From Burkholderia cepacia (lineage in GTDB: Bacteria > Pseudomonadota > Gammaproteobacteria > Burkholderiales > Burkholderiaceae), in contig NZ_CP013443.1 of NCBI RefSeq assembly GCF_001718835.1, forward strand, positions 3,224,001 through 3,288,000: a stretch of DNA of 64,000 nucleotides. The letters run 5' to 3'. The position numbers and the translations under genes were made by a program. This document shows positions 52,751 through 60,428 of the stretch, piece by piece (position 1 is the first letter of the stretch; every line of letters starts with the position of its first letter). The notes below the pieces were generated by a model. That model was not told the DNA's origin and did no database searches. It was given only the letters and a program-made list of their open reading frames with translations.

Positions 52751-53625
52751 ACGCGCCGACATCCACGCCGTCATCCGCACCGCGTCCCGGCGATGTGCGC
52801 CGCTGGCGGCCCACGCCGCTGATCGCGGGCACCGCCGCGCTGCACGCGGGCGCGGCAGCCGCCGTCGTCGCGCAGCCGGCCGTGTGGCCGTGGGCGGTCG
52901 GCGGCGTGGTCGCGTCGCATCTCGCGCTGACCGCCGCCGGCCTGTGGCCGCGCAGCGCACTGCTCGGGCCGAACTGGACGCACCTGCCGCCCGGCGCCGG
53001 CCGCCGCATCGCATTGACGATCGACGACGGCCCGGATCCCGACGTCACGCCGCGCGTGCTCGACCTGCTCGACCGTTACGACGCGCGCGCGACGTTCTTC
53101 TGCATCGGCGATCTCGCGTGCCGCCATCCGCGCTGGATCGAGGCGATCGTCGCGCGCGGTCACGCGATCGAGAACCACAGCCAGCGGCACCGGCATACGT
53201 TCTCGCTGTCGGGGCCCGCCGCGCTGCGGCGCGAGATCGCGGCCGCGCAACGGACGCTGACCGACATCGCCGGCACGCGCCCGCTGTTCTTCCGCGCGCC
53301 GGCGGGCCTGCGCAATCCGTTTCTCGAACCGGTGCTGTGCGAGCTCGGCCTGCAGCTGGCGAGCTGGACGCGGCGCGGCTTCGACACGCGCGAGAGCGAT
53401 GCCGCGACCGTCACGCGCCGCCTGCTGCACGGTCTCGCGCCGCGCGACATCCTGCTCGTGCACGACGGCCACGCGGCACGCGACGCGCGCGGCGAGCCGG
53501 TCGTGCTCGACGTGCTGCACGCGGTGCTGCGCGCGGCCGCCGACGCGCAGCTGCAGTGGGTCACGCTGCGCGCCGCGCTCGCGCCCGAACCGCCGGCGGC
53601 GGCCGGCCCGACGGCGCCCGTTTGA
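52747..53625 (+). CDS. Polysaccharide deacetylase (NodB/CE4) family protein
   Basis: A 292-residue protein. A hydrophobic N-terminal anchor region precedes a NodB domain. Motif 1 is IALTIDDGPDPD near residue 90, motif 2 NHSQRHRHTFSLSG near 140 and motif 3 FFRAPAGLRNP near 177, with a C-terminal LLVHDGHAARD. These metal enzymes remove N-acetyl groups from sugars. Its place inside the operon, coupled to the exporter, suggests it modifies the head group or surface sugar of the product. Most described aryl-polyene loci do not include one, to my knowledge. Confidence 0.88.
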   Translation: MNAPTSTPSSAPRPGDVRRWRPTPLIAGTAALHAGAAAAVVAQPAVWPWAVGGVVASHLALTAAGLWPRSALLGPNWTHLPPGAGRRIALTIDDGPDPDVTPRVLDLLDRYDARATFFCIGDLACRHPRWIEAIVARGHAIENHSQRHRHTFSLSGPAALRREIAAAQRTLTDIAGTRPLFFRAPAGLRNPFLEPVLCELGLQLASWTRRGFDTRESDAATVTRRLLHGLAPRDILLVHDGHAARDARGEPVVLDVLHAVLRAAADAQLQWVTLRAALAPEPPAAAGPTAPV

Positions 53626-53705
53626 TAAAATTCAATGGCTATCGGCGCGCCGCGCGGCCTCACCACGCACCGCGGCGCCCGAACCGGCCACCGGATGCGA
53701 CCCTC

Positions 53706-54917
53706 GTGAAACCTCTCCTGCTCTCGCACTTCACCGCCACCAGCTGCATCGGCCGCGGCCTCGACGCGACCCTCGATGCGCTGCGCCACGCGCGCGGCGG
53801 GCTCACGCCCTGCGACTTCGAGCGTGCGGATCTCGACACGTGGATCGGCGCGGTGGACGGCGTCGACGCGCAGCCCGTGCGCGCCGACCTCGCCGACTTC
53901 GCGTGCCGCAACAACCGCCTCGCGCAGCTCGGCCTCACGCAGGACGGCTTCGACGCACGCGTCGCGGCGGCCGTGTCGCGCTACGGCGCCGAACGTGTCG
54001 GCGTGTTCGTCGGCACGAGCACGGCCGGCATCCTCGAGACCGAGCACGCATACCAGCGCCGCGATCCGGCGAGCGGCGCACTGCCCGCCGACTTCCGCTA
54101 CGCCCACACGCACAACCCGTATTCGCCGGCCGCGTTCGTGCGCGCGTTTTTCGCGCTGCGCGGGCCGGCGATGGCGATCTCGTCCGCATGCTCGTCCGGC
54201 GCGAAAGTGTTCGGCTCCGCGCGCCGCATGATCGAGGCGGGATTGATCGATGCGGCCGTCGTCGGCGGCGTCGATTCGCTGTGCCTGACGACGCTGTACG
54301 GCTTCAATTCGCTCGAACTGCTGTCGCGCCGGCCGTGCCGTCCGTTCGACGTCGCGCGCGACGGCATCTCGATCGGCGAGGCCGCCGCGTTCGCGCTCGT
54401 CGAACGCGTGCCCGACCCGCCCGCCCCGCTCGACGCCGATGCGATCCTGCTGCTCGGCATCGGCGAATCGAGCGACGCGCATCACATGTCGTCGCCGCAT
54501 CCGGACGGGCTCGGCGCGCGCGTCGCCATCGAGCAGGCGCTTGCATCCGCCGGCCTCGGCGCGAACGACATCGACTACGTGAACCTGCACGGCACCGCGA
54601 CGCCGAGCAACGACGCGGCCGAGAGCCGCGCGGTCGGCGCGCTGTTCGCCGGCACGCCGTGCAGCTCGACGAAGGGCGCGACCGGCCATACGCTCGGCGC
54701 GGCGGGCGCGCTCGAGGCGGTCGTCGCCGCGCTCGCGCTGCGCGAGCAGTTCGTGCCGGCCGGCGTCAACACCGCGCAACCCGACCCGGCACTCGTTGCC
54801 GACTACGTGCTCGCGAGCCGCGATACGCGTGTGCGCGCCGTCCTCTCCAATTCGTTCGGCTTCGGCGGCACGAATTGCAGCCTGATCCTCGGCCGCGCCG
54901 ACCACGCACGCCGTTGA
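53706..54917 (+). CDS. Beta-ketoacyl-ACP synthase (ApeO-like)
   Basis: A 403-residue condensing enzyme starting at GTG (VKPLLLSHFTATSCIGRGL). The catalytic triad is complete: Cys about 162 in AISSACSSGAKVFG, His in VNLHGTATPSNDAAESRAV and His in GATGHTLGAAGALEAV. The C-terminal NSFGFGGTNCSLIL is typical. It extends the aryl polyene chain with malonyl units on the ACP. It is followed 8 bases later by a ketosynthase-like partner, matching the KS/chain-length-factor pair described for E. coli ApeO/ApeC. Confidence 0.93.
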   Translation: MKPLLLSHFTATSCIGRGLDATLDALRHARGGLTPCDFERADLDTWIGAVDGVDAQPVRADLADFACRNNRLAQLGLTQDGFDARVAAAVSRYGAERVGVFVGTSTAGILETEHAYQRRDPASGALPADFRYAHTHNPYSPAAFVRAFFALRGPAMAISSACSSGAKVFGSARRMIEAGLIDAAVVGGVDSLCLTTLYGFNSLELLSRRPCRPFDVARDGISIGEAAAFALVERVPDPPAPLDADAILLLGIGESSDAHHMSSPHPDGLGARVAIEQALASAGLGANDIDYVNLHGTATPSNDAAESRAVGALFAGTPCSSTKGATGHTLGAAGALEAVVAALALREQFVPAGVNTAQPDPALVADYVLASRDTRVRAVLSNSFGFGGTNCSLILGRADHARR

Positions 54918-54925
54918 GGCCCGCC

Positions 54926-55744
54926 ATGACACTGACCGCCTTCATCGAAAGCATCGGCCTCGTCGGCCCCGGATTGACCGGCTGGCCGCACGCGGCCGAT
55001 GTGCTCGCGGGCCGCGCGCCGTATGCGCCCGCCCGCACCGAGCTGCCGCCGCCGGCCGGCCTGCCGTCGGCCGAGCGGCGCCGCACGGGCCCCGTCGTGC
55101 GCACGGCGCTCGCCGCCGGCCACGAAGCGGTGGCCGCGAGCGCACGCGACGTCACGACGCTCGCGACCGTGTTCAGCGCGTCGGGCGGCGACGGCCAGAA
55201 CTGCCACGCGATCTGCGAAACCCTCGCCGGCGACGATCGCCAGCTGTCGCCGACACGCTTCCACAACTCCGTGCACAACGCGCCGGCCGGCTACTGGAGC
55301 ATCGCTACCCGTGCGATGGCGACGTCGAACGTGCTGTGCGCGCACGACGGCAGCTTTGCCGCCGGGCTGCTCGAGAGCCTGTGCCAGGTCGTCGTCGATC
55401 GCGTGCCGACGCTGCTGATCGCGTACGACACCGACTATCCGGAACCGCTGCGCGCGGTGCGGCCGATCGACGACGCGTTCGGCGTCGCGCTCGTGCTCGC
55501 GCCCGAAGCAGGCGAACACGCGCTGGCCCGCATCGACGTGCAACTCACCGACGCGCCCGCCACGACGCTCGCGTCGCCCGCGCTCGAAGCGTTGCGCATC
55601 GGCAATCCGGCCGCGCGCGTGCTGCCGCTGCTCGAGGCGCTCGCCGCGCCGCGCGCCGCGCGCGTCGTGCTCGACTATCTGGCGGACCGGCGCGTGCAGG
55701 TCGATGTCGCGATGCCGGATACGTTCGCGGAGCGTGCGCGATGA
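54926..55744 (+). CDS. Ketosynthase-like protein lacking the nucleophile (chain-length-factor-like, ApeC-type)
   Basis: A 272-residue protein of the short beta-ketoacyl-synthase N-terminal-like family. FSASGGDGQNCHAICETLAGDDRQLSPTRFHNSVHNAPAGYWSIAT is present, but at the position of the active-site Cys the sequence is LCAHDGSFAAGLLE, so no ordinary nucleophile is present. This fits a chain-length-factor role paired with the upstream enzyme. Coupled to the dehydratase by ATGA. The size is shorter than a full ketosynthase. Confidence 0.85.
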   Translation: MTLTAFIESIGLVGPGLTGWPHAADVLAGRAPYAPARTELPPPAGLPSAERRRTGPVVRTALAAGHEAVAASARDVTTLATVFSASGGDGQNCHAICETLAGDDRQLSPTRFHNSVHNAPAGYWSIATRAMATSNVLCAHDGSFAAGLLESLCQVVVDRVPTLLIAYDTDYPEPLRAVRPIDDAFGVALVLAPEAGEHALARIDVQLTDAPATTLASPALEALRIGNPAARVLPLLEALAAPRAARVVLDYLADRRVQVDVAMPDTFAERAR

Positions 55745-56232
55745 CGACCGCCGGCACGATGCGCGACCACGCGTGGATTGCCGCGCACATTCCGCACGAC
55801 GGTGCGATGTGCCTGCTCGACTCGGTGGACTTCTGGGACGACGCGCGAATCCGCTGCACCGCGACGAGCCACCGCGATCCGCACAACCCGCTGCGCGCGC
55901 ACGGCCGGCTCGCATCCGTCTGCGGCATCGAATACGCGGCACAGGCGATGGCCGTGCACGGCGCGCTCGTCGGCGCGCCGCGCGAGCGGCCGCGCGCCGG
56001 CTTTCTGGCGAGCGTGCGCAACGTCGACACGTTCGTCGACCGGCTCGACACGTGCGACGCGCCGCTGACCGTCGAAGCCGAACGTGTCGGCGGCGACGAC
56101 GTCACGGTGCTGTACGGCTTCGCGCTGCGCTGCGGCGAGCGCGTGCTGCTGTCCGGCCGCGCCGCGGTGATGCTCGACGCATCGGCGGCCGGCGTGTTTC
56201 GCCCGCCTGGCGGCGGCGCGGAGATTCGATGA
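55741..56232 (+). CDS. 3-hydroxyacyl-ACP dehydratase, hotdog fold (ApeP-like)
   Basis: A 163-residue FabZ/ApeP-like protein. The signature is WIAAHIPHDGAMCLLDSV, where the His is the probable catalytic residue, then HGRLASVCGIEYAAQAMAVHGAL. It dehydrates 3-hydroxyacyl intermediates to give the conjugated double bonds. It is the second dehydratase of the locus (the other is fused to the ligase). It is the last gene of the coupled right arm. Confidence 0.9.
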   Translation: MTTAGTMRDHAWIAAHIPHDGAMCLLDSVDFWDDARIRCTATSHRDPHNPLRAHGRLASVCGIEYAAQAMAVHGALVGAPRERPRAGFLASVRNVDTFVDRLDTCDAPLTVEAERVGGDDVTVLYGFALRCGERVLLSGRAAVMLDASAAGVFRPPGGGAEIR

Positions 56233-56254
56233 CAACGTTGGGAGGAATCTGCTT

Positions 56255-56557
56255 GTGAAAGGTCGTCAGTTCATTTTTGCCGCACTCGTGTTCGCGACGG
56301 TTTGCCCGGCCGCGCACGCGGACATGTCGGAAGTGAAGCAGGACATCAAGCGCGATTCGAAGGAAGCCGCGCACAAGACCGGCGAGGCGGCCCGCAGCTT
56401 CGGCCACGCGACCGCGAGTGCGGCGAAGGCGGTCGGGCACGGCGTCGCACACGCGTCGCGCGAGGGTTGGGACGCGACCAAGCACGCGTCGCGCGAAGGC
56501 TGGGATGCCACCAAGCGCACGACGAAGCGGATCTTCCACAAGAACGGCAGCGACTAA
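56255..56557 (+). CDS. Small exported protein with HASREGWDATK repeats
   Basis: A 100-residue protein starting at GTG, with GGAGGAAT ribosome site. It has a signal peptide (RQFIFAALVFATVCPAAHA). The mature part is Ala/Lys/His/Arg-rich and strongly amphipathic, with the 11-residue unit HASREGWDATK present twice in tandem (about residues 66-87). It resembles LEA-like or coiled-coil proteins with no known role. It follows the dehydratase by 22 bases and may be the last gene of the operon. Unrecognised. Confidence 0.7.
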   Translation: MKGRQFIFAALVFATVCPAAHADMSEVKQDIKRDSKEAAHKTGEAARSFGHATASAAKAVGHGVAHASREGWDATKHASREGWDATKRTTKRIFHKNGSD

Positions 56558-56605
56558 GCGCAGTCCGCGGCGGCGCCGCGGGACGCTGCGTCGCCGCCCG
56601 ACCAC

Positions 56606-56800
56606 TCAGCCCGCCCGGCGCTTCGCCCTGACGCCGTGCAAGGCTGCCTTGCCGTATGCCGCACGCCAGCAATCGCGATGATCGAAGTTCCGCAGCAGCC
56701 GCGCACGGCGCCGCTCGAGCCAGTAGTGAACGATCGCCGCCGTCAGCGCGACGGCGAGCGCTGCCCCGCCGATCGCGAGCCCCATCGAAGTGTCACCCAT
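56606..56800 (-). CDS. Small single-pass membrane protein
   Basis: A 64-residue protein starting MGDTSMGLAIGGAALAVALTAAI, with one hydrophobic helix (about residues 7-26), a basic segment (ERRRARLLRNFDHRDCW) and a basic tail. The ATG at 56800 has a GGAG ribosome site. No family recognised. It lies in the short stretch between the exported repeat protein and phbB, on the opposite strand to the former. Confidence 0.5.
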   Translation of the reverse strand: MGDTSMGLAIGGAALAVALTAAIVHYWLERRRARLLRNFDHRDCWRAAYGKAALHGVRAKRRAG

Positions 56801-56974
56801 GCCTGCTCCGGAATGTGAAGCCGCGGCGGCACGGCGGGCGACGGCGAGCGGGGCGGGCAGAACGAGAAGAGGCCCGCGTCCGTCATCGTCATCGCGCACG
56901 CGCGCTGCCCCGGCGCTGAATGGCGCTGGAGCACGTCCCGGGCGCGCGAGGCGCGCAGCCCGGGCCGTCGTGCG

Positions 56975-57718
56975 TCAGTGCATGTGCTGGCCGCCGTTGA
57001 TCGCGATGTTGGAGCCCGTCACGAAGCCGGCCTCCTCCGAGCACAGGTAAGCGACGAGCGCCGCGACTTCCTCGGGCTTGCCGAGCCGGCCCGCTGGAAT
57101 CTGCGGGAGGATCTTCGAGTCGAGGATGTCCTGCGGGATCGCCGTGACCATCTTCGTCGCGAGGTAGCCCGGCGACACGGTGTTCACCGTCACGCCCTTG
57201 CGCGCGATCTCGAGCGCGAGCGATTTCGTGAAGCCGTGCATGCCGGCCTTCGCGGCCGCGTAGTTGGTCTGGCCGACCGAACCCTTCGAACCGTTCACCG
57301 ACGAGATGTTGACGATGCGGCCCCAGCCGCGCTCGACCATGCTTTCGCAGACCGGCTTCGTCATGTTGAACACGGAATCGAGGTTCGTGCGGATCACCGC
57401 ATCCCAGTTGACCTTGTCGAGCTTGCGCAGCGTCATGTCGCGCGTGATGCCCGCGTTGTTCACGAGAATGTCGACCGGGCCGACGTCCTGCACAATCTTC
57501 GCCACGCATTGCTGGCACGAATCGTGGTCGGCCACGTCCACCGGGTACGCGAGGAACTCGCGGCCGGCCGCATGCATCTCGGTCAGCCAGCGGTCCGCGC
57601 CGGTGTTGCTCGGCGAATACGTGACGACTACCCGGTGGCCCGCGTCGTTCAACCTGATGCTCACCGCTTCGCCGAGGCCGCCCATTCCACCAGTCACAAC
57701 TGCAATTCGCTTAGTCAT
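56975..57718 (-). CDS. phbB: Acetoacetyl-CoA reductase
   Basis: A 247-residue short-chain dehydrogenase that reduces acetoacetyl-CoA to 3-hydroxybutyryl-CoA with NADPH for polyhydroxybutyrate. The nucleotide motif GGMGGLGE is at 10-17, and catalytic Ser, Tyr and Lys are at about 140, 153 and 157 (ISSVNGSKGS; NYAAAKAG). SVNGSKGSVGQTNYAAAKAG is typical PhbB. The start at 57718 gives MTKRIAVVTGGMG; a longer form to 57736 is possible. It lies 223 bases after phbA on the same strand. Confidence 0.95.
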   Translation of the reverse strand: MTKRIAVVTGGMGGLGEAVSIRLNDAGHRVVVTYSPSNTGADRWLTEMHAAGREFLAYPVDVADHDSCQQCVAKIVQDVGPVDILVNNAGITRDMTLRKLDKVNWDAVIRTNLDSVFNMTKPVCESMVERGWGRIVNISSVNGSKGSVGQTNYAAAKAGMHGFTKSLALEIARKGVTVNTVSPGYLATKMVTAIPQDILDSKILPQIPAGRLGKPEEVAALVAYLCSEEAGFVTGSNIAINGGQHMH

Positions 57719-57941
57719 CCTATAAATTACCGACAAAAAAGTAATCGATGATGTGGCAATCCATTAGCGCTGCCTGGGCACCGCTTGCCGCCCCACCGCT
57801 TCGATGCGCCGGGCGCATCGTCGAATCGCGCGTTTTTGTTGTGAACTGCTTGTCCGGCGCGCAAGCCGTCACGGGCCGCCGTCGTGGTGCATGCCTGCAC
57901 CGTGACGGCGCCCAATCTCACAAACCGCTGTCAGAAACCGC

Positions 57942-59123
57942 TCAACCGCGCTCGACCGCGAGCGCGACACCCATCCCGCCGCCGATGCACAGCGACGCCA
58001 GCCCGCGCTTCGCGTCGCGTTTCTGCATCTCGTGCAGCAGCGTCACCAGGATCCGGCAGCCCGACGCGCCGATCGGGTGGCCGATCGCGATCGCCCCGCC
58101 GTTCACGTTCACCTTCGACGTGTCCCAGCCCATCTGCTTGTGCACCGCCAGCGCCTGCGCCGCGAACGCCTCGTTGATCTCCATCAGGTCCAGGTCGCCC
58201 GGCGTCCAGCCCGCGCGCTCCAGGCACCGGCGCGATGCCGGCACCGGGCCCATCCCCATCACGCTCGGGTCCACACCCGCGTTCGCGTATGCCTTGATCT
58301 TCGCCAGCGGCGTCAGACCCAGCGCCGCCGCCTTCTGCGCCGACATCACCAGCACCGCCGCCGCGCCGTCGTTCAGCCCCGACGCGTTCGCCGCCGTCAC
58401 CGAGCCGTCCTTCGAGAACGCCGGCTTCAGCCCGGCCAGCGATTCCGCCGTCACGCCGTGACGCACGAATTCGTCGGTCGCGAACTGCAGCGGCTCGCCC
58501 TTGCGTTGCGGGATCGACACCGGCACGATCTCGTCGTCGAAACGGCCCGCCTTCTGCGCGGCTTCCGCCTTGTTCTGCGACAGCGCCGCGAACGCATCCT
58601 GCTCTTCGCGCGTGATCCCGTATTCCTTCGCGACGTTCTCCGCCGTGATGCCCATGTGGTACTGGTTGTACACGTCCCACAGGCCGTCGACGATCATCGT
58701 GTCGACCAGCTTCGCATCGCCCATCCGGAAGCCGTCGCGCGAGCCCGGCAGCACGTGCGGCGATGCGCTCATGTTCTCCTGCCCGCCCGCGACCACGATC
58801 TCCGCGTCGCCCGCGACGATCGCGTTCGCCGCCAGCATCACGGCCTTCAGGCCCGAGCCGCACACCTTGTTGATCGTCATCCCCGGCACTGCCGTCGGCA
58901 GCCCGGCCTTGATCAGCGACTGCCGCGCCGGGTTCTGCCCGGAACCGGCCGTCAGCACCTGGCCCATGATCACTTCGCTCACCTGCTCGGGCTTCACGCC
59001 CGCGCGCTCCAGCACCGCGCGGATCACCGTCGCGCCCAGTTCGGGCGCCGCAATCTTCGCAAGCGAACCGCCGAATTTGCCGACCGCGGTCCGCGCGGCC
59101 GATACGATCACTACGTCCGTCAT
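57942..59123 (-). CDS. phbA: Acetyl-CoA acetyltransferase (beta-ketothiolase)
   Basis: A 393-residue biosynthetic thiolase. The acyl-accepting cysteine is about Cys 88 in NKVCGSGLKAVMLA, the His is in GGAIAIGHPIGASGCRIL near 345, and the second Cys is in SLCIGGGMGVALAVERG near the C-terminus. It condenses two acetyl-CoA for polyhydroxybutyrate. AGGA precedes the ATG at 59123, so the upstream ATG at 59138 is less likely. The phasin gene lies upstream on the same strand. Confidence 0.96.
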   Translation of the reverse strand: MTDVVIVSAARTAVGKFGGSLAKIAAPELGATVIRAVLERAGVKPEQVSEVIMGQVLTAGSGQNPARQSLIKAGLPTAVPGMTINKVCGSGLKAVMLAANAIVAGDAEIVVAGGQENMSASPHVLPGSRDGFRMGDAKLVDTMIVDGLWDVYNQYHMGITAENVAKEYGITREEQDAFAALSQNKAEAAQKAGRFDDEIVPVSIPQRKGEPLQFATDEFVRHGVTAESLAGLKPAFSKDGSVTAANASGLNDGAAAVLVMSAQKAAALGLTPLAKIKAYANAGVDPSVMGMGPVPASRRCLERAGWTPGDLDLMEINEAFAAQALAVHKQMGWDTSKVNVNGGAIAIGHPIGASGCRILVTLLHEMQKRDAKRGLASLCIGGGMGVALAVERG

Positions 59124-59287
59124 GTTCGATTCCTGCATCAGAGTCGCATTGCTGTTGTGCCGCCGGCCAGCGCCGGTCCGGCATCGGTTGCCGCACGGCC
59201 GCTACGCGGCACGGCGGCTCGCGAGAACATCGCAGCCAAACTTCGCGTGGCACACGCGGCGTCCGGCGGCGGGTCGCGTCGATCGAG

Positions 59288-59309
59288 GCGTCGCGCGAAC
59301 GCGCGACGC
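59288..59309. terminator. Perfect 10-bp hairpin just after the phasin stop
   Basis: GCGTCGCGCG and its exact complement around an AA loop. No T run follows on either strand, so it is more likely an mRNA-stabilising or attenuating hairpin between phasin and phbA than a full terminator. Confidence 0.4.
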
Positions 59310-59313
59310 GAAT

Positions 59314-59892
59314 TCAGGCCGCCGTTTCGCGCGCGCCCGCGTCCTTGCGTGCGGCGCCCGCCGCCTGCTTGCCGTTGCGTGCGGACGCGCCGACCGCGTC
59401 GAGGCCGCTTTGCGCCGCCTCGATCACCTGGCCCGTTGCCGCACGCACCGATTCCGCCGCCGCGCTGGCCGCGGACAGCGCCGTGTTTAAGGCGGCGACC
59501 ACCGGAGCCGTGCCGGCCGGCGCGTGCTTCGTCAGCTCGCCGATCACGTCCTTCAGGCGCTTGTCGTTCTGCTCGTACTGCGCTTGCGCGACTTTCGCCC
59601 ACTCGGCCTGGGTCGCCGTCGCGATGTCGAGCAGATGGCGGCCATACGACGCCGCCTTGGTGACCGTCTGCTGCGACGTGCCCAGTTGGTGCGTGATGAA
59701 TTCGGCCGGGCTGTTGCCGCTGAAGGCGCCCTTCAGGCTGTCTTCGTATTCCGTCAGCGCCGTCTTGGTTGCCTGCAGGTTGAGGTCGACCACGGCCTCG
59801 AAACCGCGCAGCGCCGGATGGGCGACAGCGAACCAGGCAGCGACGCCGGATTGGTAATCGGCGACAAGTTTTTCGGGGGCGAAAAAGGACAT
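59314..59892 (-). CDS. Phasin family protein
   Basis: A 192-residue phasin. It starts MSFFAPEKLVADYQSGVAAWFAVAHPALRGFEAVVDLNLQATKTAL and is nearly all amphipathic helix, with an Ala/Lys-rich tail. Phasins coat polyhydroxybutyrate granules. The AGGAG ribosome site supports ATG 59892. It lies upstream of phbA and phbB, forming a granule and synthesis group that lacks the polymerase gene. Confidence 0.9.
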   Translation of the reverse strand: MSFFAPEKLVADYQSGVAAWFAVAHPALRGFEAVVDLNLQATKTALTEYEDSLKGAFSGNSPAEFITHQLGTSQQTVTKAASYGRHLLDIATATQAEWAKVAQAQYEQNDKRLKDVIGELTKHAPAGTAPVVAALNTALSAASAAAESVRAATGQVIEAAQSGLDAVGASARNGKQAAGAARKDAGARETAA

Positions 59893-60330
59893 CGGAACGC
59901 TCCTGTTTACAATTCGACAGTTTGTATAGGAAATACGGATGCCGAACATTTCGTTCGGTTTCTTATTTATCGCACATCATACATTGTTTGCGCGACGTTT
60001 AGAGTGTCCATTCTAGTTGCATTAATTGTCAATCGATTGGCATCAATACTCGGTATAAACCCTAATTCGTCAACACCCACGCCAATCGGGTCTGGCGGCA
60101 ATTTATTTCAGGGCCATGTCGCAAACACCCGCCTGGAAACGATTTTCACATTTTGACTACTTTCTGACCGAATCAGCAGGCAAGTTTTACACACCGATTA
60201 TTATGATTAATGAAAAATTGGTGCGCGCTTATAGACAAATCATTTATGGATGAATCGCACCCACTGAAAACGTTTTTGCTGATTTTCATCAAAATCGTTT
60301 TCACGATTATTTTCCAAAAACGGGAATAAG
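59893..60330. other. AT-rich intergenic stretch upstream of the phasin gene
   Basis: About 440 bases with no supported gene; from roughly 59960 to 60320 A+T is far above the window average. It contains CCGAAC-N5-GTTCGG (59942-59958) in the phasin leader and a GAAAACG/CGTTTTC inverted pair (60266-60272, 60296-60302). It probably holds the phasin promoter and regulator site (PhaR is a candidate by analogy). No phage or IS remnants were recognised. Confidence 0.5.
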
Positions 60331-60347
60331 GCCGGGCGCAGCCCGGC
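60331..60347 (-). terminator. Terminator after parA
   Basis: A 7-bp stem (gccgggc with gcccggc) and 3-base loop, followed on the minus strand by CTTATTCCCGTTTTTG, moderately T-rich. Located about 80 bases after the parA stop. Confidence 0.6.
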
Positions 60348-60428
60348 AACGAGACATGGCGAGAGCGGGCGCCGCGCATGCGTGCGCGGGCGTCGGATGG
60401 CGGTGATTCGGGCAGCGCGGCGGCGGCG

